Of a stretch of 64,000 nt of DNA, positions 10,340 to 20,748 are shown one piece after another. The notes under the pieces were generated by a model. That model ran no database searches, had not been told where the DNA came from, and was given only the letters and a program-made list of their open reading frames with translations. Positions within the stretch are counted from its first letter, which is position 1. Each line of letters begins with the position of its first letter. The position numbers and the translations under genes are program-made. Source of the stretch: Prorocentrum cordatum (taxonomy: Eukaryota; Sar; Dinophyceae; Prorocentrales; Prorocentraceae); the NCBI GenBank assembly GCA_963575745.1, contig CAUYUJ010009557.1:1021684-1085683 (forward strand), written 5' to 3'.

Positions 10340-12474
10340 GATATATCATGGGCCCTTGACGGCGATCTGTCGGGGCTTCTGCAAATTCTCCGGGACTGCC
10401 CCCGGATCGCCACGCGGTGGCAGCACAGATGGTGAGCGCACTTTGCGCAAGAGGCTCCTACTGAAGGCTCCTAGGAAGGTCCTTGGAAATTTCTGGGAAA
10501 CTCAACGGTGACTTCCGGGTCAGATGAGGCTCGCGGCCACAGCGCAACGCCACGCACTGCGAACACTCTGGGGGTGGGTCCAAGAGGCGCTGGTGGAGCG
10601 TGGGAGATTCTGGGGGGGCGTGGGGAGCTTGTCGGAGATCGTTCCGAAGCGAAGTAAGGATTATGTAAATAGAATGTTGCAACGCTGCATGGATTGGCCA
10701 AACGCGCTGCTGAGAATGGACCATTGGGCCGTCGCACCGCAAGTCGCGCTCCAGCATGCTTCACCTCTACAACGCCACAGAGATGTAATGCTGCATCGCA
10801 ATTGTGTCGCGGACATTGGTCCACCGCGATGTTGCCAACAGCGCTGCAACACTACAGTGATGCTGCTCTGCTGCAGTGCCGTAGGCAATTCACTGGAAGC
10901 TGCTGCCTGCGAGTGTCTTGATCACTTGCGCTAGAAAGTGTACGTACCTGCGCGGCCTGGCAAGACACACGTTGGACGCCCCATGCACTCACAAGAGAAC
11001 GTTACAATATCGCTGTCCTGTCCATATCAGTGGGGCTGGTAGCCACTCAGGGCGGCCTTCTAGATTCTAGCTAATCCTGGCGCGTAGTTTGGGGCAGGCA
11101 TGGCGGTTGTCTCAGTGAACTCGCTGGGTGGCCGCGCGCACGGCGAAAACAATCGCGGCGGCGGCCGGCGGGGGCAAAGGAGAGGGGGGGGGAACGCCCG
11201 AGCGAGCGGGAAACACGGCTCGGTTGAGCTGGCCCGAAGACGCTTCACAGTACACCCACAGCTGAAGCCGAAGCCTCAAGCCTAGTGTCCTGGGCGAGGC
11301 GGAGCGGCGGAAGAGGCGGAAGCAAGGGGGCGGAGAGGCGGAGAGGGGGCCAGGGGGCCGAGAGGCGGAAGAGGCGGCCAAGGGCAAAAGAGGCGTGAAA
11401 ACCATCCTCCGCCGCCTCCTCCTGTCGGGCGTGACTCCTCATGGGAGGAGGGGGTGCGATACGTGGGAGGGAGCATGAAGCATCGTGCACACCTCTCGTG
11501 CCCCTCTTTGGGTCCCGGCCAGTGCGCCCAATGAGGGCCCCTGCGGGTACAAAAGATACACCTCTCCTCTCGGCGACACGTAAGGGTGACCCTAGGCAAG
11601 AGTGCCCTTTGGTGCGCGGCCTTCGGGGTGTGGGCCTGGAGCAACCGCGCAAGCCGAGGCCGTCGGATTGCATTAACGATCGGTGGGGCGCGCTTCGATA
11701 GACCCTTAGCGCCAGCAGGCAATTGCGGACTTCCGCCAATTCGTTCCGGGCGCCCCAGAACACCCGCCCGAGGGCTCTGCGAAGCCAGACGTAATCGGGC
11801 GCCACCGCGGAATGTTCTGGCACTGCCGGGCCGCATCGCGATGACGTCTGACCGGGTCCGGCGTCAAGGCCGAAACTGGGCCGAAACTTGCCCCCCCCGC
11901 GGCCGCAAATAACTTTCAATAGTGAAGAATTGAATTGTAAAGCGCGGAATACGAACAATTATTCAAAGTTAGCCAAATTTAGTCAAAGTTAGTCAAAGTT
12001 ATTCCAAGACGATTTGGGACCAGTCCCAAAGCGGAGAGCACGTCGCCCGCTCGACTGGGCCCTCCCTCGCCAACGAAACACGAAACGAAAAACGAAACAT
12101 GCGTTGCGATCGATTGCGAGGGGCGCACCCTGAACTCTGATGCGATCGCAGACTGGTGCAGCGTGCGCCGACACGAGGCGGAGCGCACCCCATTAGGGCC
12201 AACACTAACGGTCACCCTGACCAAGGGTCACTCTTACGTGTTGCCGATCCTCTTGAGCAGGGACCGACCGTCCCGGCACTCCTATAGGCCTACCACGAAA
12301 TGCCTTAGAACCCAGAAATGTTCTAAGAACAATAACGATGCTCTTATAGCATCAAACCGATATGTTAAGGCAGGACAGTCCCAGCCAGAAATGTTCTAAG
12401 TACAGTTCGTGCAAGCTACAGGAGGCTCTTCGAACATTATTTGACAGGCCTATGGGCGAGCCAGGACGCTTTGC
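10340..12474. other. No supported gene; purine-rich tract inside
   Basis: Frames are short and without motifs. About 11290-11400 consists of GGCGGAAGAGGCGGA-like purine repeats. The AT-richer stretch near 11920-12005 repeats AGTCAAAGTTA-type words. The right edge is the insertion site of copia element 1. Confidence 0.45.
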
Positions 12475-12479
12475 TACTG
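12475..12479. repeat. Target-site duplication TACTG (left)
   Basis: TACTG directly precedes the left LTR and is repeated at 20465-20469 after the right LTR. Five bases is the usual length for copia integrases. Confidence 0.85.
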
Positions 12480-12709
12480 TTTGAACACCGATCTGCTGCT
12501 CTGCTGCAATCCGTGTGGGCGCACCCCCTTTTGCTCCGACCAGCGTGCCGGCAGGCTCAGCGAGTCTCGGGCGCGGGCCGCCCGAGAGGCAGTAAAACCT
12601 GGGGCCCCAGGCTTGGGCCCACAGTGGTTGCGGGAGCACGGGAGAGGGGCAGAGGGAGAGCAAAGAGGGAAGGGATAGGCGGGTTGAGGCGAGCCTGGAA
12701 ATCTTCACA
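12480..12709 (-). repeat. 3' LTR of copia element 1
   Basis: 230 bp, repeated at 20235-20464 with three substitutions. In element orientation it begins TGTGAAG and ends GTTCAAA, so the start is canonical TG but the end is not CA. Confidence 0.95.
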
Positions 12710-12746
12710 CGCCCTCAAAAGGAGACGCCGAAAACCGCCTGGCACC

Positions 12747-15700
12747 TCAATCTGCGATGTCCCGCATCTCATTAGCTCTCACGAGTTTGTCCTGCTGCCT
12801 CTTCTCCGTCTTCCTAGTGTCGATGGCGGTCTTGCGGCTAGCACGTTGCATACTCTTCTTCATCTTGATCGCCGCCGCCGCCGGGTCCTGCACCAGGCTC
12901 CACTTGGCCTCCCGCAGCACCTTGTAGAGGTAGACCTTGTCAACCCAAACTTCGTCAGCACATCTGCGATGTTCTGCGAGCCGTCAATCCACCTGAGGTG
13001 GGTGTTCTCGCAGCGCAGCACCTCTCTGAGCAAGGCGCCCTCGATCGCCATCCTCTTGTCCTTGCTCTTGGCCGAGCCCTCCTTCGTGAGGTGGTCGTAG
13101 ACGGACTTTGCGTCTGTTGCCCAAAAGCGAGGAAGCCGCTGCACCTCCCCCTGCCAGTTGAGCAAATCCACCGAGACATTCGTAGCCTCTCTGAACAGCA
13201 CTGCCGCCCAGTCGACGGCCTCCACTGCGTCGGCCAGGTGACTGGCCTCCGCCGCCAAGGTTGAGCGGCACACACGCTGCGTCATGCCACTCTTCCAGTC
13301 CAGCACTGCCACTGGTGCTTGGTGTCCGGCCAGAGTGCCGTCGGTCGTGAGGAGCACCACGTGGCCACCACAGCTCTTGTAGCGCTCGATGTCGTCGTGC
13401 TCCGGGCCGTTCGCGTGACCTGCGTCCACGGCCGCGCCGATCACAGCGCTGGACAGCCTCAAGTTGGCCGGGTAGACCAGCGCGACCTCAGCGCCCTTCT
13501 TGGCCTCAGACACCGCCAGGTTCGCCTTCGCCAGGTCCGCCACGCACGGGGCCGCTCGGGCCCTCTGCAGCTCGCCCGAGAGGAAGGCCAGGTCGAGTCG
13601 GCACTGTCGACCTAGCCAGCCGATCTCACCAGATACCCTCAGCAGCTCCTTCGCCTCATCCTCGTTCAAGTCCTCCTGCAACTGCTTCCTTCGACCTGCT
13701 GGGATCTTGATCGGCTTGAGGGAAGTTTCGTAGTTCACCATCTTAACCAGAAAACCTCTCGGATCACTTGAAAGCTCACGGCCGCGGAAGGTGAAGGGCA
13801 GCTCGCTCCACTTCCACTGGAACGTACCCAGGACCTTCGGCAAGAGGTCCGACAGCTGCATGTCCTTCATCCTCGCCACCAGCACGTCGTCAACGTGCGA
13901 GACCGCGACGCCCTTCAGCTGCCCGTCCACGCGCCTGTAGAAGAGCGCCGGCTCCAGGCGCGACTGAAGCCAGCCGTCGGACAGCAAGGCGTCACGCAGC
14001 GCTAACCAGAATAGCCTTGCTGCCTCAGCGAAGCCGTAGATGGCCTTGCGGGCCCTCAGCAACTGGCCCGGGGCAAGGCCAGGCAGGCCTCCTCGAGGCT
14101 GCTCCAGGTAGACCTCGCGCTGCAGGTTCTGCCCATTGAAGTAAACGTTCTTGACGTCGCCCAGGGAAAGGGCCATGCCCATGGCCGCTGCCAGCGTCAG
14201 GAGCAGCGCCTCCGCCAACCGTGAGGCAGTAGGAGCGTCCCGCCTGAACATACCCAGCAAGCGGTCGCGAAAGCCCACCACGACCAGGCGGCTCTTCGCG
14301 AGCAGCGGCAGAGGGGCTCCGGCCTCATCATACTTCCCGTCGTTCATGTCGGTATCCACCCAGCGCATCGGGATGATGATGTTGGCCTTGTCTGCGCGGA
14401 TCGCCTCGCTCTCATCCGGCGGGATCGGCTCAGCCGCGTCAAAGTCCTTCCAGGATCGCCACTCTGCATCACGGCTGCCACCTCGATCCATGAACATCCG
14501 GCGTTGCTCCTCAGGCAAGCTGCCGAGCTTGATCTCCTTCCTCCCAGGCTTATTCGTCAGGAAAGCGTGCTCGAACTCATTCCGCATCAGCCCGAAGATG
14601 AACTGCTCCTTGCCAATGCCCTCCTGGACGAAGAAAGCCTCACCCTGCTGATACGTCTCCACACCGGCCTCCATGGACTCATCCAGGTCATTGTCCAGCA
14701 CGAACTTCGCCGAGTCGACAGGCGCCGAGAGGCTGGACCCTGCAGTCCCCTGTCGGATCGAGACAGGGACATCGTCCAGCAGGCGACGTCGCTTGGCCTC
14801 CCGCTCGCGGCGCTCCTCAGTCTCCTCTTCCTCCAGGAGACTCCCAGGACGCCGATGCCGAGAGGCCCCCGGCTCGGGCTCCGCGTGCACCCCGTGGGAG
14901 TCGGGGTGCCAGTCATCGTCGCCGTCGTCCCTCATGATCTCCTGCATCGCCGCGTCGAACTCCATCGCGTCGAAGTCCAGGTCGGGCGGCGCGGGCACGT
15001 CCTCAGCCCCCACAGCTGGGGCTGGCGCCGCGGGCGGCTCGGGCGCGGCTGGAGCCGCGCGGGGAGCCTCCGCCTCAGGCGGGGCCGGAGGCGCCTCCGG
15101 CTCAGGCGGAGCCGAGGCGGGCTGCGGCTCCTCCGGCACCTCCGCCCGCGGCCCGACGTCCATGCCGCTCTCGTCGCCCTGCTCAGCGGGCTCCTGCCCC
15201 GCCGCGGCGGGGGGCCTGGGCCGGCCTCGCAGGTCCACGAAGCCGCTGCCGCCGCTGACGGGCGCGTCGTGCACCAACTCCTGCTCCTGCGCAATCGATC
15301 TCCAGGCGTGGATCTCGCGGCCAGTCGCTGCGGCCAGGTGCTCTGGGCTCGCGAGCACGGTGAGGCCACGGAAAGCAAGCCACACTCCATGCCGTCCCTC
15401 ATGTCCGATCACGCGCGCCAGCCCTCGCCAGTTGTCTGGATGCTCAGGTCGATGCTTGGCTGGCTGCGCTTGGTCGTAGAAAAGCACCCACTGGCCAACA
15501 ACGAACGGCCCTCTCGTCGGTCGTATCTGTCGAAGCTCCGCTCGTCGAAGTCGATCCTCCGTGTCGGTCTGGATGAAAGCCATCCGGCACTGGGTCCTGA
15601 TCTCCACCTTGCGAGCAAAACGCGAGCCCGGCGTAGCAGCTGCCATCTGCTCGCCCACACGCTCCACCTCGGCGTCGTCCGCGAGGCTCGCCGGGAGGCG

Positions 15701-16660
15701 AACGTCTCGTCCGAGGACCCAGAGGTAGGGACTGAAACCAGCCCGCCGGGCCAGCGTGTTCTTGGCCCTGTTGCACTCCGTCACTGCCGTTCTCATCTCC
15801 TCAAGGCCCGCCACCTGCCTGTCGTGCACCACCCTCGTGAGCATCGAGTTCCAGATGCCGTCGTGGCGCTCCATCTTGCCGATGTGCGACGGCGAGGCCA
15901 GAGCGGCCGAGTCCAGGCGCACGCCCTCCTGCTCCAGGTAGTCCGCGAACTCGCCCAGGAAGGACCACGCGCGATCCACCATGATCGCCTCCTCCGGCTG
16001 GCCAGCCCAGGAGACCCAGCAGAGCTCGTAGAACTTCCTGACCTCCGAGGCCTTGGGGTTCTTGTGAGTGTCCTCCAGCAGGCAGACCACGTGGAAGTTC
16101 GTCCCCATACACATGATGCCAAGGAACTCCCAGTTGTTGCCGGCGCTGTCGACATTCTCGAAGCAGTCCATCGCGAGCAGCACGTTCAACTCGTCGACCC
16201 TCGGGAGCTGACTCGGACGTGGGATGCTGGGTCGCTGCACTCGCCGGCAGCTCTCGCAAACAAACAGCCTCGCTGCCTTCAGCGCCAGCGCCGTTGCCTT
16301 GCCCAGGCGCAGCGCCCTGAGCAGCGCTGGCCGTGAGGGGTGCCCGAGGTTCACGTGCACCCGCTCGATCGCCCTCTTGACGGCTCTCGGCAACAGCTCC
16401 CAACGTCGCTTCCTCTCCCGTGAGGCGTCCCGCTGCTGTGCTGCAGCCGGCCCCTCGGGCAGGTCGCCCCGCTCGTAGCCCGCGAAGTAGAAGACCACCA
16501 CGTCGTTCTCGAGTAGATGTCGAGGCAACCAGCGCCGTCGTGCTTGCAGTGACTGTTGCGACCAGTCCTCGAAGTCTAGCCTGAAGAGCTGGTCGCCCTT
16601 GAGCGTAGTGGCCATCCTGAGCGGGGCGTCCGCGGCGTGCAGCTGCGGCTGCGCCGTCTG
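12747..16660 (-). CDS. pol: Copia Pol: integrase, reverse transcriptase, RNase H (frameshifted)
   Basis: Replicates and inserts element 1. Residues are numbered from the ATG at 16615. Integrase has an HHCC zinc site (H87, H92, C120, C123) and a D150-D214-E249 triad. An acidic, Pro/Ala-rich linker spans about 440-650. RT has D820 in LSLGDVKNVYFNG, the copia-like YGFAEAARLFW, and HVDD (907-910) in place of YVDD. RNase H has D1064, E1123 and D1168, then IADVLTK. Natural-looking protein extends upstream of 16615 to ~16660 (LQTAQPQLHAADAPLR), so the ATG is probably not the true N-terminus. The C-terminus changes frame at a GGG run (12944-12946). Beyond it the sequence reads VDKVYLYKVLREAKW and a charged tail to a TGA at 12747. 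A 610-codon frame on the opposite strand is its antisense shadow. Confidence 0.93.
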
Positions 16661-16923
16661 GAGCCGCTGACCCCGCGTCTAGCCTTCACCATCTTCAGCG
16701 GCTCGCTGATGACTCCTCCCAGCTCCTCCAGGAAGAGGTCCGAGCCCCAGATGATCGTCTCGATATCCTCGCCCATCTTCTCCAGTAACCTCCTATGCCA
16801 ACTCCGGAACGTGTCCAATTCGGCGCACAGCTCCACCGTCAGCAGCTCGAACTCGCCGTACTGCGTACGCCGTCCCCGGCGGAAGCCCAGCGGACGTCCG
16901 CCAGGAGGCACTCCGCGCTCGCG
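16661..16923 (-). CDS. Protease-integrase junction of copia Pol
   Basis: This block continues the protease frame beyond the TGA at 16924-16926 and reads as real protein (QYGEFELLTVELCAELDTF, then LLEKMGEDIETIIWGSD). It loses the frame near 16660, where the integrase frame takes over by a one-base change. Around 16890-16925 another frame also reads well (RLLDASAECLLADVRWAS), so the ancestral path there is uncertain. It is presumably the spacer between protease and the integrase zinc site. Confidence 0.7.
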
Positions 16924-18666
16924 TCAAGCAGGCGCTCGGCCGCGCCTGGGCCTCACGGGCACCTCGGCCGGTGCCTCTGGGGCCCCCGCCGCCGCCTCGG
17001 CAGGCGGCGCGTCCTCTCCGAGAGGCGGGCCCTCCTGGTGCGCCTCCTCTGGCACAGGCTCTCCCCGCGGCGGGCTCCGCGATCGCGGACGCTCGTGCGG
17101 GAAAGCATCCTCCACAGGGAAGGCCGCATCCATGACCAGCGAGCTGCGGTAGTCGATCTGCATCTGCTGGAGCACGCCGCGACAGAAGGCCTTCGCGAGG
17201 CCCACGGGGTAGGCCGCCGCCTGCTGCGCCCGATAGCCACCCGAGTTCTTCCCGAGCAGCTGCTGGTGAGCGCCGGGCGGACAGGCACAGCGCTTACTCA
17301 GTTGATTCGCCACCGCTGCGCTGTTCGTGAGCCACCCTGTCGGCTTCTTGATCGGCTTGCCCGTGTCCCTGTCGCAGGCTCCGTAGGCACATTGATCTCC
17401 GCGCACAAACGCAACACCTTCCAAATTCCACAAACGTATCAGGATGCCATCATACTCCCAAGAAAGTGCTGTCAAAGGCTGCTCTATCAAGAAATACCGT
17501 CCTCTCGCATGCACACATCGGGATGCCCGTCGAACGAGCAAAAGATAACGACGAGCACTCCTGCGGACCTCATCCCAGTCGATGAGCTTGTTCATGTTGG
17601 TCATCAAGGACCACGGATGACAGGGAAAAACCAACACTGTGATGTAAGGCCAGTGCAGGTCGAGGATCCGGTAGAGTAAGGCCCGTCCAGGGCCCTCGAG
17701 CAAATCATAGTCGGGAGAGTGGTCCACATCCAGCGGCTGAGACTGCATCCAACCGTACTCCTTTGCACCGTAGCGCGTCAGGATGTGCTCTCCACCGAAC
17801 GGCTCGAACACCACCGTGGTCTGGAAGTCGGCGGTCACGAAACGCTCCGCCTCGAACCTCGGTCGAAGTAGCTCTTTCCGTAGCCGACGATCCTCTCCAC
17901 GAAGCTCACGCCAAGTGGACTCGAGCTTCTTCCGAGTCGTCTTGGAGAGGATCCCTGTCGCGTCGGTGGCCAGCACACCGCGATCCTTCGACAGGAAGGC
18001 GTGGCCAACCTCCTCCTCGACTCGGATCTCCTCGCCGTCGGACTCCTCGAAGACCGACTCCTTCTGCGCCTGCGCGTAGAAGAACTCCGAGTCCCTATTC
18101 GACGAGATCGCCGTCGCTGATCTTGAACTCGAAGCTGCTGCCGATCGGTGACCATCATCGTCTCCCCAGTCATCAAGTCGCACTGCCAAGCGACCGCCCA
18201 CCTTGAGCAGCTGCACGTCCACGGCGAGCGTCTGCAGCTCCATCCGCATCTCCTTCAAGTGGAGCACGGCACCCAGCGCCTCCTGCGACGCCAGGCTGAC
18301 CAGGAGCGGGGCGTCGCAGTCCTCCATCTCCGTGCTGAAGATCACCCCGCGGCGGCCGCCAAGGGCGACCGGGATCTCGACCACGCGCCCCTCCTGCCTC
18401 TTGCCGAAGGCCGAGGAGAAGCTCCCCACGCGGTCCGTCATCTTGACCTCGAGGCCGCGGGGATGCAGGCACCTCTTCTCGAACAGCTCCCGCCAGTGTT
18501 TGCCGTGCGTGCATCTTGTGCAACCGGTATCGATGAGCGCCACTGGTACGTCAGACGTGTCACTGTCTTCACTCACCATAAGCACCATCTCCAGAAATCC
18601 TTCCCCGGGTACTGGGCGCACGTGGCGCCCGCGAGGAGCCCCTCTGGGCCCCGGTGTGGAGTGTGC
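16924..18666 (-). CDS. Copia aspartic protease region
   Basis: Would cleave the Gag-Pol polyprotein. The retropepsin motif VALIDTGCTRCTHG gives the catalytic Asp about 45 residues after the Gag stop; a hydrophobic segment and a Ser/Glu-rich stretch follow. The frame is the same as Gag's, and the two are separated only by TGA at 18667-18669, so they were probably one polyprotein. No ATG suits an independent start before the DTG motif. The region ends at a second in-frame TGA, after a Pro/Arg-rich tail. Its long middle (DFQTTVVFEPFGGEH, GRALLYRILDLHWPYITVLV) has no function I can name but is typical of dinoflagellate copia in my reading. Confidence 0.85.
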   Translation of the reverse strand, partial: AHSTPGPRGAPRGRHVRPVPGEGFLEMVLMVSEDSDTSDVPVALIDTGCTRCTHGKHWRELFEKRCLHPRGLEVKMTDRVGSFSSAFGKRQEGRVVEIPVALGGRRGVIFSTEMEDCDAPLLVSLASQEALGAVLHLKEMRMELQTLAVDVQLLKVGGRLAVRLDDWGDDDGHRSAAASSSRSATAISSNRDSEFFYAQAQKESVFEESDGEEIRVEEEVGHAFLSKDRGVLATDATGILSKTTRKKLESTWRELRGEDRRLRKELLRPRFEAERFVTADFQTTVVFEPFGGEHILTRYGAKEYGWMQSQPLDVDHSPDYDLLEGPGRALLYRILDLHWPYITVLVFPCHPWSLMTNMNKLIDWDEVRRSARRYLLLVRRASRCVHARGRYFLIEQPLTALSWEYDGILIRLWNLEGVAFVRGDQCAYGACDRDTGKPIKKPTGWLTNSAAVANQLSKRCACPPGAHQQLLGKNSGGYRAQQAAAYPVGLAKAFCRGVLQQMQIDYRSSLVMDAAFPVEDAFPHERPRSRSPPRGEPVPEEAHQEGPPLGEDAPPAEAAAGAPEAPAEVPVRPRRGRAPA

Positions 18667-20196
18667 TCAGGCCGAAGACGGCGGTGGCCGCGCCTCGCGC
18701 AGCCTCTGCTCGCCCTCGTTGTAGTTCAGCGTGCCCTTGCAGTCCGGAAACTGCCTGCATCCGAAGAACCAGCCGCCTGTCCGATGATTCTGGCGAGCCA
18801 CCAGAGCCTTGGAGCACTTCGGGCACGGCAGCACCTCGTCGTCCTTCATCGTCGGGAGGATCGTGCTGAGGCTGTCGCTGGCCACACTCGCACTGTCGCC
18901 GACGTCGCTGCCCACGAGCTTGAAGGAGCCGAGGTCGGAGCCGCGGTCCGAGCTGACGAGGAAGGCCGAGTCGTACTCGACGTCGTCCAGCACGAAAAGG
19001 GTCGCGTCCCTCCGCTTCTTGGCACTGGTGCTGCTCGTTGGGCGTGGGCTGCTGCCCGAGGCCGAAGGACTGCTCCAGGCCGGGCGCGAAAGCGCCGCCG
19101 CTCGGCCGCGTGGGTCAGCTCGACTCTTCGGCTTCGCTGACGGCTTCGGCCTCTTCGGACCCATGGGGCACTCCGGGTCCCCAGCCCAGTGGCCGAGCTT
19201 GCCGCGCGCCCCGCAGTGCGTGCGCTGCTTGTCCTTCGCGATCTCCGCCTTGCGCTCCTCGAAGGTCAGCGTGCCCTCCGCCTTGAAGAAGCCGCGCTTC
19301 CTCTGGAGATCCCGGACCTTGGCCCGGGCGGTGTCGTAGGCGGCGTACGCGTTGTTGATCGCCTCGTCCTGACTCGCGCCAGCGTCGCTGGCGATGTCCT
19401 CCTCGGCGTCACCGTCCTCGTAGGCCTCGTAGACCTCGTCGTCGTAGTCCTCGTCCTGCTCGTCCTCCTCGTCGTCCACGTCGTCCGCCTCGGTGTAGTA
19501 CACCCTCGTCTGCTTCTTGGACTTGTCCTTGCCGCCCTTGCCTCCGCCCTTCGAGCGTCCATGAGGATGAGGCTGTGGCGGCCGGGAGGTCTTCTCCTGC
19601 AGGTGGAGGTCGTGGTAGTTCGTCTTCAGTGTGTTTTCGAAGGCCTTTGTCTCATACTTGTTGTCCGCCACCATCGTGACCAGCCTCTTCTGGTCGTCTG
19701 TCAGCATAGCCCCCTCAAGGAGGAAGTACGCGTAGAGATCGTCGCTGAGCTTCGTCCCCGTGTCCAGCTCTGTCAGCTCCTTGTACTTGTTGTGGAACGT
19801 CCTCAGGTACTCGACGATCTCCTGGCCACGACGACGGCGGGACCTCTTGAAGAAATCGTCGAACTTCTGCTGCTTGCGCACTACCGCTACCTTGTCTAAG
19901 CCATCGAGAGCCTCGATGATCTTCTGGTGCGAGCCCTCCTGGGTGAGCGACGCCAGGTCGTCCAGCAGGGGCTCCACCGCCTTCCACGCGCGGCCAGTGA
20001 GGCCTCGCGTCAAGCGCAGGCCCAAGTTCGCCCGCTTCTCCTTGCCAGCCTCCGTTGAGCTCGACTGTGTGCTGTACTCTATCATCACCCTCATTCGATA
20101 TTCTCGTAGAAGAGCTATGTTCTCACCGTCCCAGTGCGGGATGCCCTCTTTGTCGACAAAGAGCTCCTCTGCGGACTCGTCTGTCATACGGGCCAT
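18667..20196 (-). CDS. gag: Copia Gag with two zinc-binding regions
   Basis: 509 residues from ATG 20196, chosen because it follows the primer site by about 10 bases; the frame is open further upstream into the LTR. Capsid-like part at about 20-200 (HWDGENIALLREYRMRV, then LDGLDKVAVVRKQQKFDDFF). A Lys/Gly-rich basic stretch at 211-231 and a strongly acidic stretch at 237-266 follow. The knuckle at 328-343 reads CGARGKLGHWAGDPEC; the second Cys expected in CX2CX4HX4C-type knuckles is Arg331. The C-terminus has a ribbon with C458, C461, C480 and C486 resembling topoisomerase-type zinc ribbons. Binds and packages the element RNA by family analogy. Ends at TGA in frame with the protease. Confidence 0.9.
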   Translation of the reverse strand: MARMTDESAEELFVDKEGIPHWDGENIALLREYRMRVMIEYSTQSSSTEAGKEKRANLGLRLTRGLTGRAWKAVEPLLDDLASLTQEGSHQKIIEALDGLDKVAVVRKQQKFDDFFKRSRRRRGQEIVEYLRTFHNKYKELTELDTGTKLSDDLYAYFLLEGAMLTDDQKRLVTMVADNKYETKAFENTLKTNYHDLHLQEKTSRPPQPHPHGRSKGGGKGGKDKSKKQTRVYYTEADDVDDEEDEQDEDYDDEVYEAYEDGDAEEDIASDAGASQDEAINNAYAAYDTARAKVRDLQRKRGFFKAEGTLTFEERKAEIAKDKQRTHCGARGKLGHWAGDPECPMGPKRPKPSAKPKSRADPRGRAAALSRPAWSSPSASGSSPRPTSSTSAKKRRDATLFVLDDVEYDSAFLVSSDRGSDLGSFKLVGSDVGDSASVASDSLSTILPTMKDDEVLPCPKCSKALVARQNHRTGGWFFGCRQFPDCKGTLNYNEGEQRLREARPPPSSA

Positions 20197-20205
20197 TCTC
20201 TCCGC

Positions 20206-20233
20206 CGTAGATCGAAAACCTGCTCCGCGACCA
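20206..20233 (-). promoter_or_regulatory. Primer-binding site of copia element 1
   Basis: One base inside the 5' LTR, the coding strand reads TGGTCGCGGAGCAGG and continues TTTTCGATCTACGG. TGGT matches the CCA end of a tRNA. The TTTCGATC part matches the reverse complement of an initiator-Met-type T loop. The match extends beyond the usual 12-18 bases. The tRNA identity is inferred from memory. Confidence 0.7.
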
Positions 20234-20234
20234 G

Positions 20235-20464
20235 TTTGAACACCGATCTGCTGCTCTGCTGCAGTCCGTGTGGGCGCACCCCCTTTTGCTCCGACCAGCG
20301 TGCCGGCAGGCTCCGCGAGTCTCGGGCGCGGGCCGCCCGAGAGGCAGTAAAACCTGGGGCCCCAGGCTTGGGCCCACAGTGGTTGCGGGAGCACGGGAGA
20401 GGGGCAGAGGGAGAGCAAAGAGGAAAGGGATAGGCGGGTTGAGGCGAGCCTGGAAATCTTCACA
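20235..20464 (-). repeat. 5' LTR of copia element 1
   Basis: 230 bp, 98.7 percent identical by eye to 12480-12709. It should contain the promoter and the RNA start, but I see no clear TATA motif. Confidence 0.95.
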
Positions 20465-20469
20465 TACTG
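20465..20469. repeat. Target-site duplication TACTG (right)
   Basis: Direct repeat of 12475-12479, immediately outside the LTR. Confidence 0.85.
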
Positions 20470-20748
20470 CTTGATCCTCACCCCCCGTCTTCGCGCCCCC
20501 AGTTCGGACGTTGGCAGAATTGAGCTTAATGGGACCTGGTTTAAAAATGTGTACTGGGGGACGCCCCCCCGCCCCGTTCCACTAACCGGAACTGCCGTCA
20601 CCCGAAAAAACACCAGCCACGGCATACCTGGCTTAGTGATCCTGGCTAATTTGGGGGCTCCAGGGCCCTACCACTAACCGGGTCCACTTACCTGGGGTCC
20701 TAGCTCTACCCGACCAGTGCTCGACGCCCGATCCTGCGCCGCCCCTCC

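Larger units (their letters stand above)
12480..20464 (-). mobile_element. Ty1/copia LTR retrotransposon 1, nearly complete
   Basis: A 7,985-bp element transcribed right to left. In coding order it holds the 5' LTR (20235-20464), a primer-binding site, Gag, aspartic protease, integrase-RT-RNase H and the 3' LTR (12480-12709). Integrase precedes RT, which defines the copia type. The LTRs differ at 3 of 230 positions, so insertion was recent, and a TACTG duplication flanks it. Against that, the reading frame has two TGA codons (18667-18669, 16924-16926) and two one-base frame changes (~16660, ~12945). It is either newly disabled, dependent on recoding, or affected by assembly error. Confidence 0.95.

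Noticed and set aside
14504-16336. 610-codon open frame on the plus strand
   Set aside because: It is the antisense of the copia integrase; the minus strand carries the catalytic motifs, and the plus translation is Arg/His/Leu-rich without motif.
18148-19140. 330-codon plus-strand frame
   Set aside because: Antisense of the protease/Gag region of copia element 1.
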